NCBI GenBank assembly: GCA_922989275.2
Contig: OV277863.1
Span: 49,706,999 to 49,770,998, forward strand
Direction: 5' to 3'
From: Gari tellinella
Taxonomy: Eukaryota; Mollusca; Bivalvia; Cardiida; Psammobiidae
Length of the DNA: 64,000 bases
Positions 32,120 through 42,288 of the stretch are shown in pieces. The notes under the pieces were generated by a model. The model ran no database searches and was not told the DNA's origin. It saw only the letters and a program-made list of their open reading frames with translations. How positions within the stretch are numbered: the stretch's first letter is position 1; every line of letters begins with the position of its first letter. The position numbers and the translations under genes were made by a program.

Positions 32120-32726
32120 CTGCATATCAGATACAAATTTTAACAAGTTAACTCCCAGCATGTTGATACGATTAATTATGACAGCAGTGGTAGCATCAAA
32201 CAAGTGAGCATCCTTCTCACCCATCTCAAATGTTATAAGACCATCAACACCTCTCACAATATTCCTTACATTGACTGGAGTGAGCACTGGCTCTGTATCC
32301 TCTGTCTCCATCATGGCTTCCTTGTTACTGGTAGAACTATCTGCTACAACTGACATATCGTGATCAATTGCATCATGAATACTATCAGAAGTATCATGTA
32401 TAGATATTGCAGTTGTCTTTAAGAATCCTTTCAAAAGAATCATTTTCTGACTCGTGTATATTTACTTGTGAATAGCTGCTTTTGAATCATATTTTGAGAA
32501 GGCTGTTTTGTCACATGGTCAAAGAAATAAGAGCCACCTAGGTTATGCTTAATGAAATGGCAGTGTAGTACACAGATTGTCTCAAATGTACTTAGACACC
32601 CTCCACATTTATAACTGACTTCTGACTTCCAATTGCGGCCTGAAACAAGCTGTTTAAGCTTCTCTGCGGGAAAGTTAGGTAAACGACAAAGTTGTGAAGC
32701 TACCTTGATGTGTGGCCTGTCATCAA
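32120..32726 (-). pseudogene. Broken zinc-finger-like exon, unknown gene
   Basis: An AG acceptor at 32727-32728 and a GT donor at 32118-32119 (CAG|GTAAAA) frame a 607 bp minus-strand segment. The first part reads as protein with a C2H2-like finger: YKCGGCLSTFETICVLHCHF, then IKHNLGGSYFFDHVTK. After the lysine, a one-base frameshift and a TAA in the new frame break it. The second part (132 codons from 32443) is open again, is acidic, and ends GVNLLKFVSDMQ at the donor. I do not recognise the gene. A sequencing indel plus an unnoticed small intron could also explain the break, as could a dead mobile-element protein. Confidence 0.55.
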
Positions 32727-32796
32727 CTTAGAATGAAAAGAAAACAAGGTTACAGTTATGAGAATACTGACTTGGTAAAAAAGATATCAATTCTAA

Positions 32797-32990
32797 CAAG
32801 AGTTGTCAGAGAGACAAAAAAGCTCACCAGCAGAGTCTAAGGTCAAGGTCATAGGAGTCACATCTTTGCGTGCATGAAAAGTCTTGTCCATAGGTTGTTC
32901 GGGGATTGTGCAAGAGGAGTGGCTTCTGAAATCAACTCATTCTTATATTATGAAATATTTTGATGATTGACATTTGTTAGGAGAATAAAA
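32797..32990 (+). mobile_element. Helentron-like 5' fragment
   Basis: AACAAGAGTTGTCAGAGAGA is the kind of start seen in bivalve Helentron/pearl elements. It is followed by AAGGTCAAGGTCATAGGAGT and CTTGTCCATAGGTTGTTC. A worn relative is at about 965-1250. No 3' end was found. Confidence 0.4.
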
Positions 32991-33023
32991 GGGTTTATTC
33001 AACTTTATTGGCATGGATGTTTA

Positions 33024-33350
33024 CAGTGTTCCCTCTTCTTTACAACGGCCCTCCCAACAACGACCCCTCCTTACAACGGCAATTGTCGCAGTTCCCAAAA
33101 GGGATAAGTATATCCAACCTATTCACGACTCCAATGTCGACTGCTTAAGAGTGCAGTCTGCTGTTTTTCTCAAAGTTATATAATGACCTTTTTTACAGAA
33201 AAAACTTATTGACGAAATTCAATGACAAACAATTTGAATTCATATCAGACGCCGCGCTATGCAAATGTCTCTCCTGATAACGACTCCTTCCGATCAACGC
33301 GTACAATTCTGTCTCCCGTTGGATGTTGTTGTAGAGAGGGAGTGCTACTG
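33024..33350 (-). mobile_element. CAGTGTTCCCTC-type MITE, hairpin A half lost
   Basis: TA-flanked ends CAGTGTTCCCTC and GAGAGGGAGTGCTACTG. One arm of hairpin A (TCATATCAGACGCCGCG, about 33240-33256) remains and the partner arm has gone. Orientation is opposite to the copy at 30487. Confidence 0.75.
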
Positions 33351-34244
33351 TAATATATTTTTTCTTGGATTTTTTTCTCTTCTTCACAAATGTATCCTCT
33401 CTTTTTAGATATTGGTTCTGTTTATTCTCTACTATACGTTTACACAAATCTGCCATCAAAGTTGACTTAAGTAGTACTATGATTCGGCGCAGTGGTGAAA
33501 GAGAAAGGTGAATCACCAGCCCCTTAACACTACTACAAAATCCATCTTTAGTCCATGTTGTTAATACAACACATGAAGTTTTGGGACCATACATTTGAAT
33601 ATGTGAAAATCAGCAAGATGTTCCAATTACAAAATATGTTGATTCGGTCTCAAAATAGCTTGATAAACGAGGACAGGATGACAAAAATAAATATCGTTAT
33701 ACTATTTAGAAACCAAAAAACGACCTGTGTGTTATTTAAAGAACAGCTTGTTAACTAGTTTAAACCATGATGTAAGCATCCTTTATTAACTTAAACGATG
33801 ATCTTTAATAGTGATACATAATAACACACCATTGACTACCCATCTTGGGGAGCCCTACAGGAATACTCACAAGAGAAGCAACAGTGGGTTAATCGCGTAG
33901 AGAAAATCCCACTGTTTAAAACAGTGAGATTATGAAGTGATAATCTACTATTATATTTCTCAGTAAACTATCGGAAATCATGAAATAAAAACAATAAACC
34001 TGAAGGCCGATTGTATTTCAGTTGTTTAAGAACTCCAGATTAGGTGCGCTTTAGCATTTTTCAGCATTAAATTTCACTGAAAACGCATTAATAATAAAAA
34101 GTAAGGGTGTAAAAAGTCTCATCAGCAATGAAAATTATATGAGCGTGTTTTACTCGATTAGAATCTCAGAATTGTAGTCCCGTTATTTCAAAATGTATTC
34201 CCGCACATCTAACATATACGCCTTGATCGGTTTCCATTTCTGTT

Positions 34245-35220
34245 TTAGGACTTAGAGAAGAACAATCTGAGAATTGCAGATCCAAGATCGAATCTTTATT
34301 TACAACAACTTTGAAAATTGACAATGATATTGTCATTGAAAGAGCACATAGTCTTGGACAATTCAAAAGGGGCTCTCAGCGGGATTTAATCGTCGCAGTT
34401 AGAGATCACTCAGCAGTACAGTCAGTCCTGGCCAATGCTCACAACCTGAAACATACAGAATACAGCTTCAACAAAGATTTCCCAAACTAAATTGCCCAAG
34501 GAAGGAAGTGTCTATGGGGCCAATTTAAAGATCTTAGACGCCAAAACCCAGATAGCAAAGTAAACCTTGTATACTCCGCAAATAGTTAACCCTTTACCCA
34601 ATAACCTGTTTCTGGTTTTGAAAATAGGTGACTCCTAAAAGCAGGTTGAAAGTAAAGCAGAATGCGCCCTAAGGCGCATTCTGCTTTACTTTCAGCCTGC
34701 TTTAAGTTACCACCTGCTAGAATTAAGAAAATATTCCTTCTGATACATATTCATGACTGCATAGATTGGAACTATTTTCTTTGGCGGATGAATAAAATGA
34801 TTGCGCTAAAAGTCGCTTCTATAAGGTAAAGGGTTAAAGACGGGAGGACAGTAGCCAATACATTTCCCCTATGGGACAAACTCATGTCTGGAAGCCGTGT
34901 AATGTTAAATACTCCCAATAACCCGACAAGAGAATACCGGTATCCCGACCACGATGTACCCCGTGCTACAAGAGATAACACATCACGTGAAAATTACATG
35001 CAAAATGTCAGCACAACAGGAGTGGAAACTACGGCCCAGACCGAACACAGGCAAAACACTGGTTATGGCGAACGAGAGCGACCGGAATACAATGGAAATT
35101 CACGATTTCGACAGTCACGATCTCCTTGATGACGCTCGTTTTGCGCGGCAACACGATCGCATGCCCCTCAAAGTTCAGCGTCTCCCAAGAACAACATACG
35201 CAGACCATGGAACAATGTAA
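34245..35220 (+). pseudogene. LINE ORF1-like protein, interrupted by a MITE
   Basis: Before the MITE it reads KIDNDIVIERAHSLGQFKRG, then RDLIVAVRDHSAVQSVLANA and FPNxIAQGRKCLW, a typical nucleic-acid-binding ORF1 layout. After the MITE it resumes with DGRTVANTFPLWDKL and a low-complexity tail rich in R, N and S. One stop lies in the FPN region. Removing the MITE with one TTAA would bring the two parts together. Confidence 0.7.
34586..34837 (+). mobile_element. TTAA-type MITE carrying hairpin B, inside the LINE ORF1
   Basis: TTAA at 34586-34589 and 34834-34837, ends CCCTTTACCCAATA and AAGGTAAAGGG, hairpin B at 34635-34706. It matches the 15576 copy throughout. The flanks are LINE coding sequence, so the borders are certain. 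Confidence 0.9.
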
Positions 35221-35309
35221 ACCCCTTCCAAAATAATCCTGATAGTCAAGATCAATAATTGAATATGTTTTAGGACAGGCGGGGAAGAAAATGGCAAGTG
35301 ACAATCAAT

Positions 35310-36220
35310 GCTCCTCTTTTGACAATGAAATTAAATTCTGTTCTTTAAATGTATGTGGGCTTAAACGCAGGGGTTTTGTATCCAGAGTTCGTCGAAATGA
35401 TATAGAAATATGACTAAATACGTGTGTGACAGAAACAAATACTGACAGTTATGATCTGGTTGACATAGACGCTTTTACGTTTATTCCTAAACATAGGTCT
35501 CAGATTTATAAGAGAACATCGGGGGCCTAGGTGTTTATATCCGTGACAGCTTATTTAAACATGTTAGTGTAACCCCGGGAAACTCGGAATACATTCTCTG
35601 GCTTTATATAGAGAAAGCTCTTACAAACTATCCTGATAATCTAATGCTAGGCATTATTTACCTCCCCCTGAAAACTCTCGGTTTCTGAATGAAGATGATC
35701 TAAACCAGTTTGAAAATGAAATTTCCGAAATGACCAGAAACTTTAAATACGTATGACTTGCCGGTGACATTAACGCACGCACGTCCGAACAATTAGACTT
35801 TGTTCCCTCCGACCCTTTTTTAATGAACAAGTTGGTCTGGATGAAGAAGCACATGCATACATAAATATGTAATTTTGGAAAATTTGTCGTATCCCTTAAA
35901 CAGAATCTCGATGGACAAAAGATCTTATACACACGGTATGATGTTGATAGATATATGTAGAAATAATTTAATGGCCAAGTTGGAGAAGATAGTGGTAAAT
36001 GTCAACTTACATTCCGAGATAAATCCGTGCTCGATTATGTAATAGCTACTGCGGACTGTTTTGAACACATCAAATATTTTTGCATAGTAGAAACTGACGC
36101 GCTATTCAGTGAGGGGGACTGTGCCCTTGAATGGTCAATCAATACACAAATAAACCAAAGGGCAGACAACTCAAACTCTTTACCAAATAATTACCCCCCT
36201 TGGAAATGTAACCTATGAGA
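35310..36220 (+). pseudogene. LINE apurinic-like endonuclease relic
   Basis: Through stops and frameshifts it reads IKFCSLNVCGLKRRGFVSRV, then a YKRTSGGLGVYIRDSLF-like block, LGIIYLP and LAGDINART. These are the ordered landmarks of the exonuclease/endonuclease/phosphatase fold used by non-LTR elements (N-GL, GG-GVYI, GD-N). Later D-YVIATADCFEHI and EGDCALEWSI fit the DY-L and SDH-P-like end, where the key histidine region is changed. It is not active. Confidence 0.75.
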
Positions 36221-36440
36221 TTCATACACCCAAAACATTGATTATGAGCGGATAAACGCTATTGATTCAAATTTATTTTGACAAACACATTCACAACAAA
36301 GTATTGACGAAATATGTCTACAACTTCAAAACTTATTTCATGATGCTGCTTCAGTAACCTTTCCCAACAAACCACACAGGCAATTTAAGAATAAACAAAC
36401 AGACAAATCATTGTTTGGGCCAAAATGTAAACTCGCTAGA

Positions 36441-37706
36441 AACAAGAGCCGCATGCGACCCTAAATCGCTCATCTGGTACCCATGTTTACGGTCATGGTA
36501 ATGGACCATTAATGATATAATTCCACTATAAGCCATCACCGGTAAATTAACCCCCACCCACAGGCAGCCATGTTGTTTGAACTAGGAAGATTCTTTGAAG
36601 AAAACTGGCAAAGGGTCACCCATCATTACTTTTTTTAAAAATATTCTTAAATCAGACAAATAGTTTCAGAGAAATTTTTTTTTGAACTTTTCTATACAGA
36701 CATAAAAGGAAAACGTGCCCCACCCACTCGCGGCCATGTTTTTTAAGATATCAAAACTATTTCAAGAAATCAAATAGAGAGTCATCAATGGATCATTTGT
36801 GTACAATTATTTTCAATTGGGACCAGTAGTTTCCCAGAAGAAGATTTTTAAATTTTTTACTATACAGTAGCATAAGGAAAACGTGCCCCACCCACTGGCG
36901 GCCATGTTTTTTAAGATATCAAAATTATTTTAGAAAATCTAGTAGAGAGTCACCAATTGATCATTTGTGTACAATTATTTTCAATTTGGACCAGTAGTTT
37001 CCCAGGAGAAGTTTTTTAAAATTTTTACTATACAGTATCATAAGAAAAACGTGCCCCACCCACTGGCGGCCATGTCTTTTAAGATATCAAAATTATTTTA
37101 AGAATTCTGGTAGAGAGTCACCCATAGACTATGTGTGTACAATTATTTCAATTTGGACCAGCAGTTTCACAGAAGAAGATTTTTAAAGTTTTTACTATAC
37201 AGTAGCATAAGGAAAATGTGCCCACCAACTGGCGGCCATGTTTTTTAAGATTTCAAAATTAGTTTAAGAAATCTGGGAATGGGTCACCCAAGGATCATTT
37301 GTGTGAAATTATTTTTAAATTGGATCAGCCATATAAGGAAAATCTGCCTCACCCACTGGCGGCCATGTTTTTTAAGATAGGATCATTATTTTAACAAATC
37401 TTATAGAAAGTCACCAATGGCACATTTTGGTAAAATTATTTTCAATTCAGATAAGTAGTTTTTGACAAGAAGATTTTTTAAGTTTTTTCAATTGGTTGCC
37501 ATGGCAACCACACTTTCGATTGGATGACCTATATTTCAAGAAATCTGAGAGAGTACCCTACAAGGAACAATCCTATGAAGTTTTAATGAAATTGACCCAG
37601 TAGTTTTCAAGAAGAAGATCTTTAAAGAAAAAGTTGACGACACACGACGGACGGCGACAGGGTGATCACAATAGCTCATCTTGGCACTTCGTGCCACGTG
37701 AGCTAA
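36441..37706 (+). mobile_element. Helentron/pearl-like element inside the LINE
   Basis: It starts AACAAGAGCCGCATGCGACC and ends with a short hairpin GGCACTTCGTGCC and GTGAGCTAAAA. The middle is an array of ~165 bp units with CTGGCGGCCATGTTTTTTAA near 36733, 36897, 37065, 37228 and 37357. A 3' hairpin and inner tandem units fit non-autonomous Helentrons. The LINE linker frame picks up on both sides, which fixes the borders to within a few bases. Confidence 0.75.
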
Positions 37707-37989
37707 AATCTATCATGCTGCAAAGGAACTGTACTCTATACAAAAAGATGAAACAAATAAGTTAAGATTAAAATATGCTAGTAAACAATATAAGCGAATC
37801 ATGAATTATTATATAAACGATTATAAATATCGACAGACCCACACATTGCGAAATATGAGCATTAATCGTCATAAACAATACTGGACATTCCTCAATAGAT
37901 TAAAAACCAAATAAAAAGAAAATGCATCACCAAATATTGAATGTTTTTACGAACACTTTTAGCAAATCAATTGTATACCGTTATACCGT

Positions 37990-38996
37990 TCCTACAGGAT
38001 AAAGGCTATGCATGTAACTCCCGCTCATGTCTTCTTATTGTATTAACTACTGCATGCGTGGGTCTTGTCATATACTGCCTGTGATGCCAGTACTTGTCCA
38101 GTTCGTTTTTAAAGTCATTTATATCTTTGGCACTGGCTACCCACTCTGGTAAGCTGTTCCAATCACCAACAACTCTCAAGGAAAATGAGTATTTCCTGAC
38201 GTTCAGACGAATACCTCGTTTCTTCAGCTTCTTGCTATGACCCCTTGTTCTTATTTCTTGAGACTGTGGTAAAAACCTGTCACAGTCAAGTCTTTTCTTT
38301 CCCTGGTTATGATCTTATAGACCTGAATCATATCCCCTCTTTGTCTTCGGTAGTACAGTGATGGTAGTTTCAACCTCTCAAGTTATTTTCGTATGGCAGG
38401 TCTTCGATGTCTGTGCATAGTTTTGTTGCACGCCTTTGTACTCTTTCCGTCTTGTCTTTATCTCCTGCATATCGGTGTATGGGTGGGGCATTACCATACT
38501 CAAGAATGGGTCGAACCATGGTGGTGAAAAGCCTTTTGATAACTGTGTTCGCTCTGCTTGTGAAATTTCTCTTAATGATGTCAAGGACTCTGTTTGATTT
38601 CCCGACTGCATTACTGGTGTGCTGATGAAATGTCATCTTGCTGTCGACAGATAACCAAGATCTTTCTCTATCTCTGTGACCTCTAAGTGTCTATGTTGGC
38701 CATCATTGTCTCTCATACTGTAGGCGTGCCTAGGGTTGTTCTGTCCAAGGTGCATAACACTGCACTTGCTTGTATTGAATTGAAGTTGCCATTTATTGGA
38801 CCAGTCTGACAGGTTCTCTATGTTTTTCTCCTCTGTCCTCCTCTGTTAATGATTTCCCATACATTTTAGTGTCGTCTGCAAATATCCGTGTCATGCTGTT
38901 AACTGCTTCCGGGGGGTCGTTGATAAACACAACAAACAGTATCGGCCCGATTACGCTTCCCTGGGGGATCCCGCTAGACACCTCTGACCAATTTTA
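37990..38996 (-). mobile_element. CR1/Jockey-like LINE fragment (RT part and C-terminus)
   Basis: The minus strand reads SSGIPQGSVIGPILFVVFIN and IFADDTKMYGK, the reverse transcriptase motifs with the catalytic FADD box. After a frameshift comes the thumb-like region (RANTVIKRLFTTMVRPILEY, then RVQRRATKLC). Last is the C-terminal region that names this group (RRQRGDMIQVYKII, then YSFSLRVVGDWNSLPEWVA). It is cut at the 5' side after the SGIPQGS motif and has stops. It is flanked by CAATT on both sides within the plus-strand LINE linker. Confidence 0.85.
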
Positions 38997-39099
38997 GTGA
39001 AAACAATGATAATTTAATTTTTGAAAATCCGATAAACTTGATTTCGGACAACCTTGATGAGCTACTGCTTGCTGGCCTTGTCATACAGGCCTTGATCGA

Positions 39100-41340
39100 T
39101 CTGGAGCTACATTGTTTGCTAATACCTACATACACTTTGCATTTCCTTGTAGCCCTGACCCTTCTGAACAACCTTTGCTCTTACACTAATGTAGAAATAT
39201 GGCTCTAGGACAGGCTATACCTGCCCGAAACACACCACCCCCTCTGTTCCGTATACGGACTTAGCCTTTTCTATGAAAACAGCCAAATCAGAGGGGGTGG
39301 GGCTTTTGGGACAAGAATACTGAGACTCACAGCCATATTGTTAATAAGGTCAAAGAATAAAAGCTGTTCAGAACATCCAGCTCTACAACATATCTGAGGC
39401 CTGGGTACTTAAACCCCAAAGTATATTTTTTTATTTTTAATGCCTAGAGACACCTAGATAAATTATTTATACACATCCTCTGAAAATTTGAGCGGTATCC
39501 AACAATCCTTTAGGGTCCTCCTGGAATCGGACTGAGGTAATCCCATAACATTTAGGTCATTGGAACAAGTTTAAAGTAATTTCCTGCCACATTTCTAAAT
39601 AGATCAAAGAACAAATGTTGTTCAGAAAGTCAAACTCTACATTATAGTCGAAAATCGGGTCATTCTAACGACTTTTTTTTTTGAGTGTTTGTACCCCTTA
39701 GAGTTTTCTTGAAAAAAATAAAAGTTTTTTTAACAGTTTCTTTTGCTTGTTTCAAGTTTATATAGGCCCAGTAACCCTAAAAACACTTTTAAAGCAAACC
39801 CTATATTCCTTAAGGCGCCTTCTGCTTTACTTTCATTCTACTTTATATAGGAATTAATCAGAAGGGCTTTTGGGACAAGAATAATGTGACTCACAGCCAC
39901 ATTTTTAATAAAGTCAAAGAATAAAAGTTGTTCAGAACATCCAGCTCAACAATAAATCAGAGGTCGGGGTACTTAGAACCCACTGACCGGGTCTTACAGG
40001 GACTCGAACTTTGGTCTCTGATCATGGTTGGACCATAAACCCCAAAGTATATATATTTTTTTAAGGCATAGATTCACCTCGATAAATCATTTATACACAC
40101 CCCCTGAACATTTGAGTGGTATCCAACAACCCTTAGGGTCCTACTGGGGATCGGACTTAGGTAACCCTATAACATTAAAGTAACTGGGTTAGGGTAGACC
40201 TTTTGGGACAAGAATAATGTGACTCACAGCCACATTTTTAATAAGGTAAAAGAATAAAAGTTGTTCAGAACATCCAGCTCTACAACATATCTGAGACCTG
40301 GGTACTTAGAACCCAGTAACTGGGTCGTTACAGGGACTCAAACCTTGGTCTCTGATCATGGTTGGACCATACACCCTGAAGTATATTTTTTTATTTTTTA
40401 GGCATAGATTCACCTAGATAAATCATTTATACACACCCCTGAACATTTTAGCGGTATTCAACAACCCTTAGCGTCCTACTGGGGATCGGACGTAGGTAAC
40501 CCTATAACTGATTTAGGGTTGATCTTTTGGGACAAGAATAATGAGACTCACAGCCACATTTTTAATAAGGTGAAATAATAAAAGTTGGTCAGAACATCCA
40601 GCCCTACAACATATCCGAGGCCTGCATTTTTAGAACCCACTAACCGGGTCTTACACGGACTCGAACCTTGGTCTCTGATCATGGTGTGAATATAAACCCT
40701 TTAGGCCGGGTTTTTTAAATAGGTCAAAGAACAAATGTTGTTCAGAACATCCAGATAACGCTAACCCTGCAGATTTTAAGCTTTCAGATACTCTATAAAA
40801 GACTATATCGCTTTTAAATTCCTTCTTTATTTTAACGGGTCCCCCAATAGTCCAGTCCAAAAACAACTTAGTGGGATTACAAGTATAAGGAGCCACATTT
40901 TTAATTAAGTCAAAGAACAAAACATGTTCAGAACACCCAGCTAAAAAGAAACATACAGGTTTAAAGCTCTCAGATACTCTCCAAAAAAATACTATATCGC
41001 ATTAAAATTCCTTCTTTATTTTAACGTGTCCCCAAATAGTCCAGTCCAAAAACAACTAAGTGGGATTACAAGTATAAGGAGCCACATTTTTAATTAAGTC
41101 AAAGAACAAAACATGTTCAGAACACCCAGCTTAAAAGAAACATACAGGTTTAAAGCCCCCAGATACTCTCAATAAAAATACTATATCACATTTAAATTCC
41201 TTCTTTATTCTAATGGGTCCCCCAATAGTCCAGTCTCGGGTCCCCCTTAGACCAGGGTCCCCAACCTAGTCTATTGCTTGGGTCCCCAACCTAGTCCGGG
41301 TCCCCCGCCTAGTCCATTTTCGGGTCCCCTGGATGTCCAC
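39100..41340 (+). repeat. Segmental direct repeat, copy 1
   Basis: It begins GATCTGGAGCTACATTGTTT and matches 42289 onward. It contains GGGACAAGAATACTGAGACT units near 39307, 39869, 40206 and 40528, then three ~180 bp units with TTAAATTCCTTCTTTATTTT (near 40780, 40961 and 41142), and ends in GGGTCCCC-rich sequence. A worn hairpin B partner (TTCTGCTTTACTTTC) lies near 39820. No ORF was recognised. Confidence 0.85.
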
Positions 41341-42286
41341 TAACCCTAACATGAATCTCAGTATTACCTGGGGTTAGGGTTATTCTTGTGAGATAAGGGA
41401 AAACCTTTTGCAGGGATGAAATTAGGCGTAAAATAAGCCTAACCCTGTTTTAAAATCAGTGCTAGTGCTATTTAAAAGTGCTAACCCTAGGCAAAAACAT
41501 TTTTGGTCCCTGGGGGGACCTAAGTGGGTCCCCCGGTTAACGAAAAATGGCCAAAAAATGTCCTTTTTAGGCGTTTTATTGCGTTGAAATCAGGATTACT
41601 TTTGAGAGCGTAATAAGTTAGGGTACCCGTATTTTTTACCTTAATCGTAGTTAAATAAGTTAAGATTAAAAATCTTTTCAAAACGTTGGAAGTCAGACCC
41701 CCCTACCTAATATGGATACTCATATCGCTTGAACTAGGTAGAAATTGCATAATCTGAGTTCAAATTTCTGGAAACGCAACTCTAAACTCAATATACAGGT
41801 AGTAGCTCATGGGAACTCGGCGTTTTAAGCACCTAGCTTGACCTCCGAAAATGACCAAAATTGACAAAAAATGACTCCTTGACCCCTACCTACTTTGATT
41901 TTTTTTTTAGCTCTGTTTAAAGCTTCTCTGAGCTCAGGCTCAGAAGAACTGATAATAAGGCTTATATGTACTGATATGTAGTTAGAAAATCCATATTTAA
42001 GAACGTTCTTGGCCACTCTGTTATGTCGAACTCAAAACAGGGTCAAATTTGGGTTAACTAAAGAGTTTCCGCTGTCATAACTTCGTTAAATAGAACATCT
42101 CGATATAAGTGAGACTTGCTTAGGCTAGAATAGACATTTTTGAGCAGCCTAGCGCTTATTTTAGAGCTCTAATTTGCCTTTAAATTTTTTTTTTTAATTT
42201 TCAAATAAGGTCACCCTATCTCCACCTAGGGTTAGGGTTAGGGTTTGGGGGGACCCAGAGACCAGTATACTATATATATGTTATGA
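41341..42286. other. Spacer with scattered telomere-like motifs
   Basis: Between the two copies, TAACCCT or AGGGTTA occurs repeatedly (for example 41341, 41372, 41440 and 41483). Apart from these motifs nothing is recognised. Confidence 0.5.
42228..42246. repeat. Interstitial telomere-like repeat (TTAGGG)n
   Basis: AGGGTTAGGGTTAGGGTTT. TTAGGG is the telomere unit in molluscs. The longer, opposite tract at 45101-45127 lies at the far end of copy 2. Confidence 0.85.
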
Positions 42287-42288
42287 GA

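Larger units (their letters stand above)
34245..39095 (+). mobile_element. Decayed non-LTR retrotransposon with three nested insertions
   Basis: In order, the plus strand holds an ORF1-like region (34245-35220), an endonuclease region (about 35310-36220) and a linker. The linker resumes at 37708 (YHAAKELYSIQKDETNKLRL) and again after 38996 (NPINLISDNLDELL). The reading is interrupted by a TTAA MITE (34586-34837), a Helentron-like element (36441-37706) and a minus-strand LINE fragment (37990-38996). The reverse transcriptase is missing, because the sequence runs into the duplicated block at about 39100. The order ORF1, endonuclease, linker fits L1/Tx1- or Jockey-like LINEs. Confidence 0.8.

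Noticed and set aside
33193..33594. 133-codon minus-strand ORF
   Set aside because: It runs from a MITE with a hairpin A arm into unrelated DNA. The C-terminal part is a hairpin reading.
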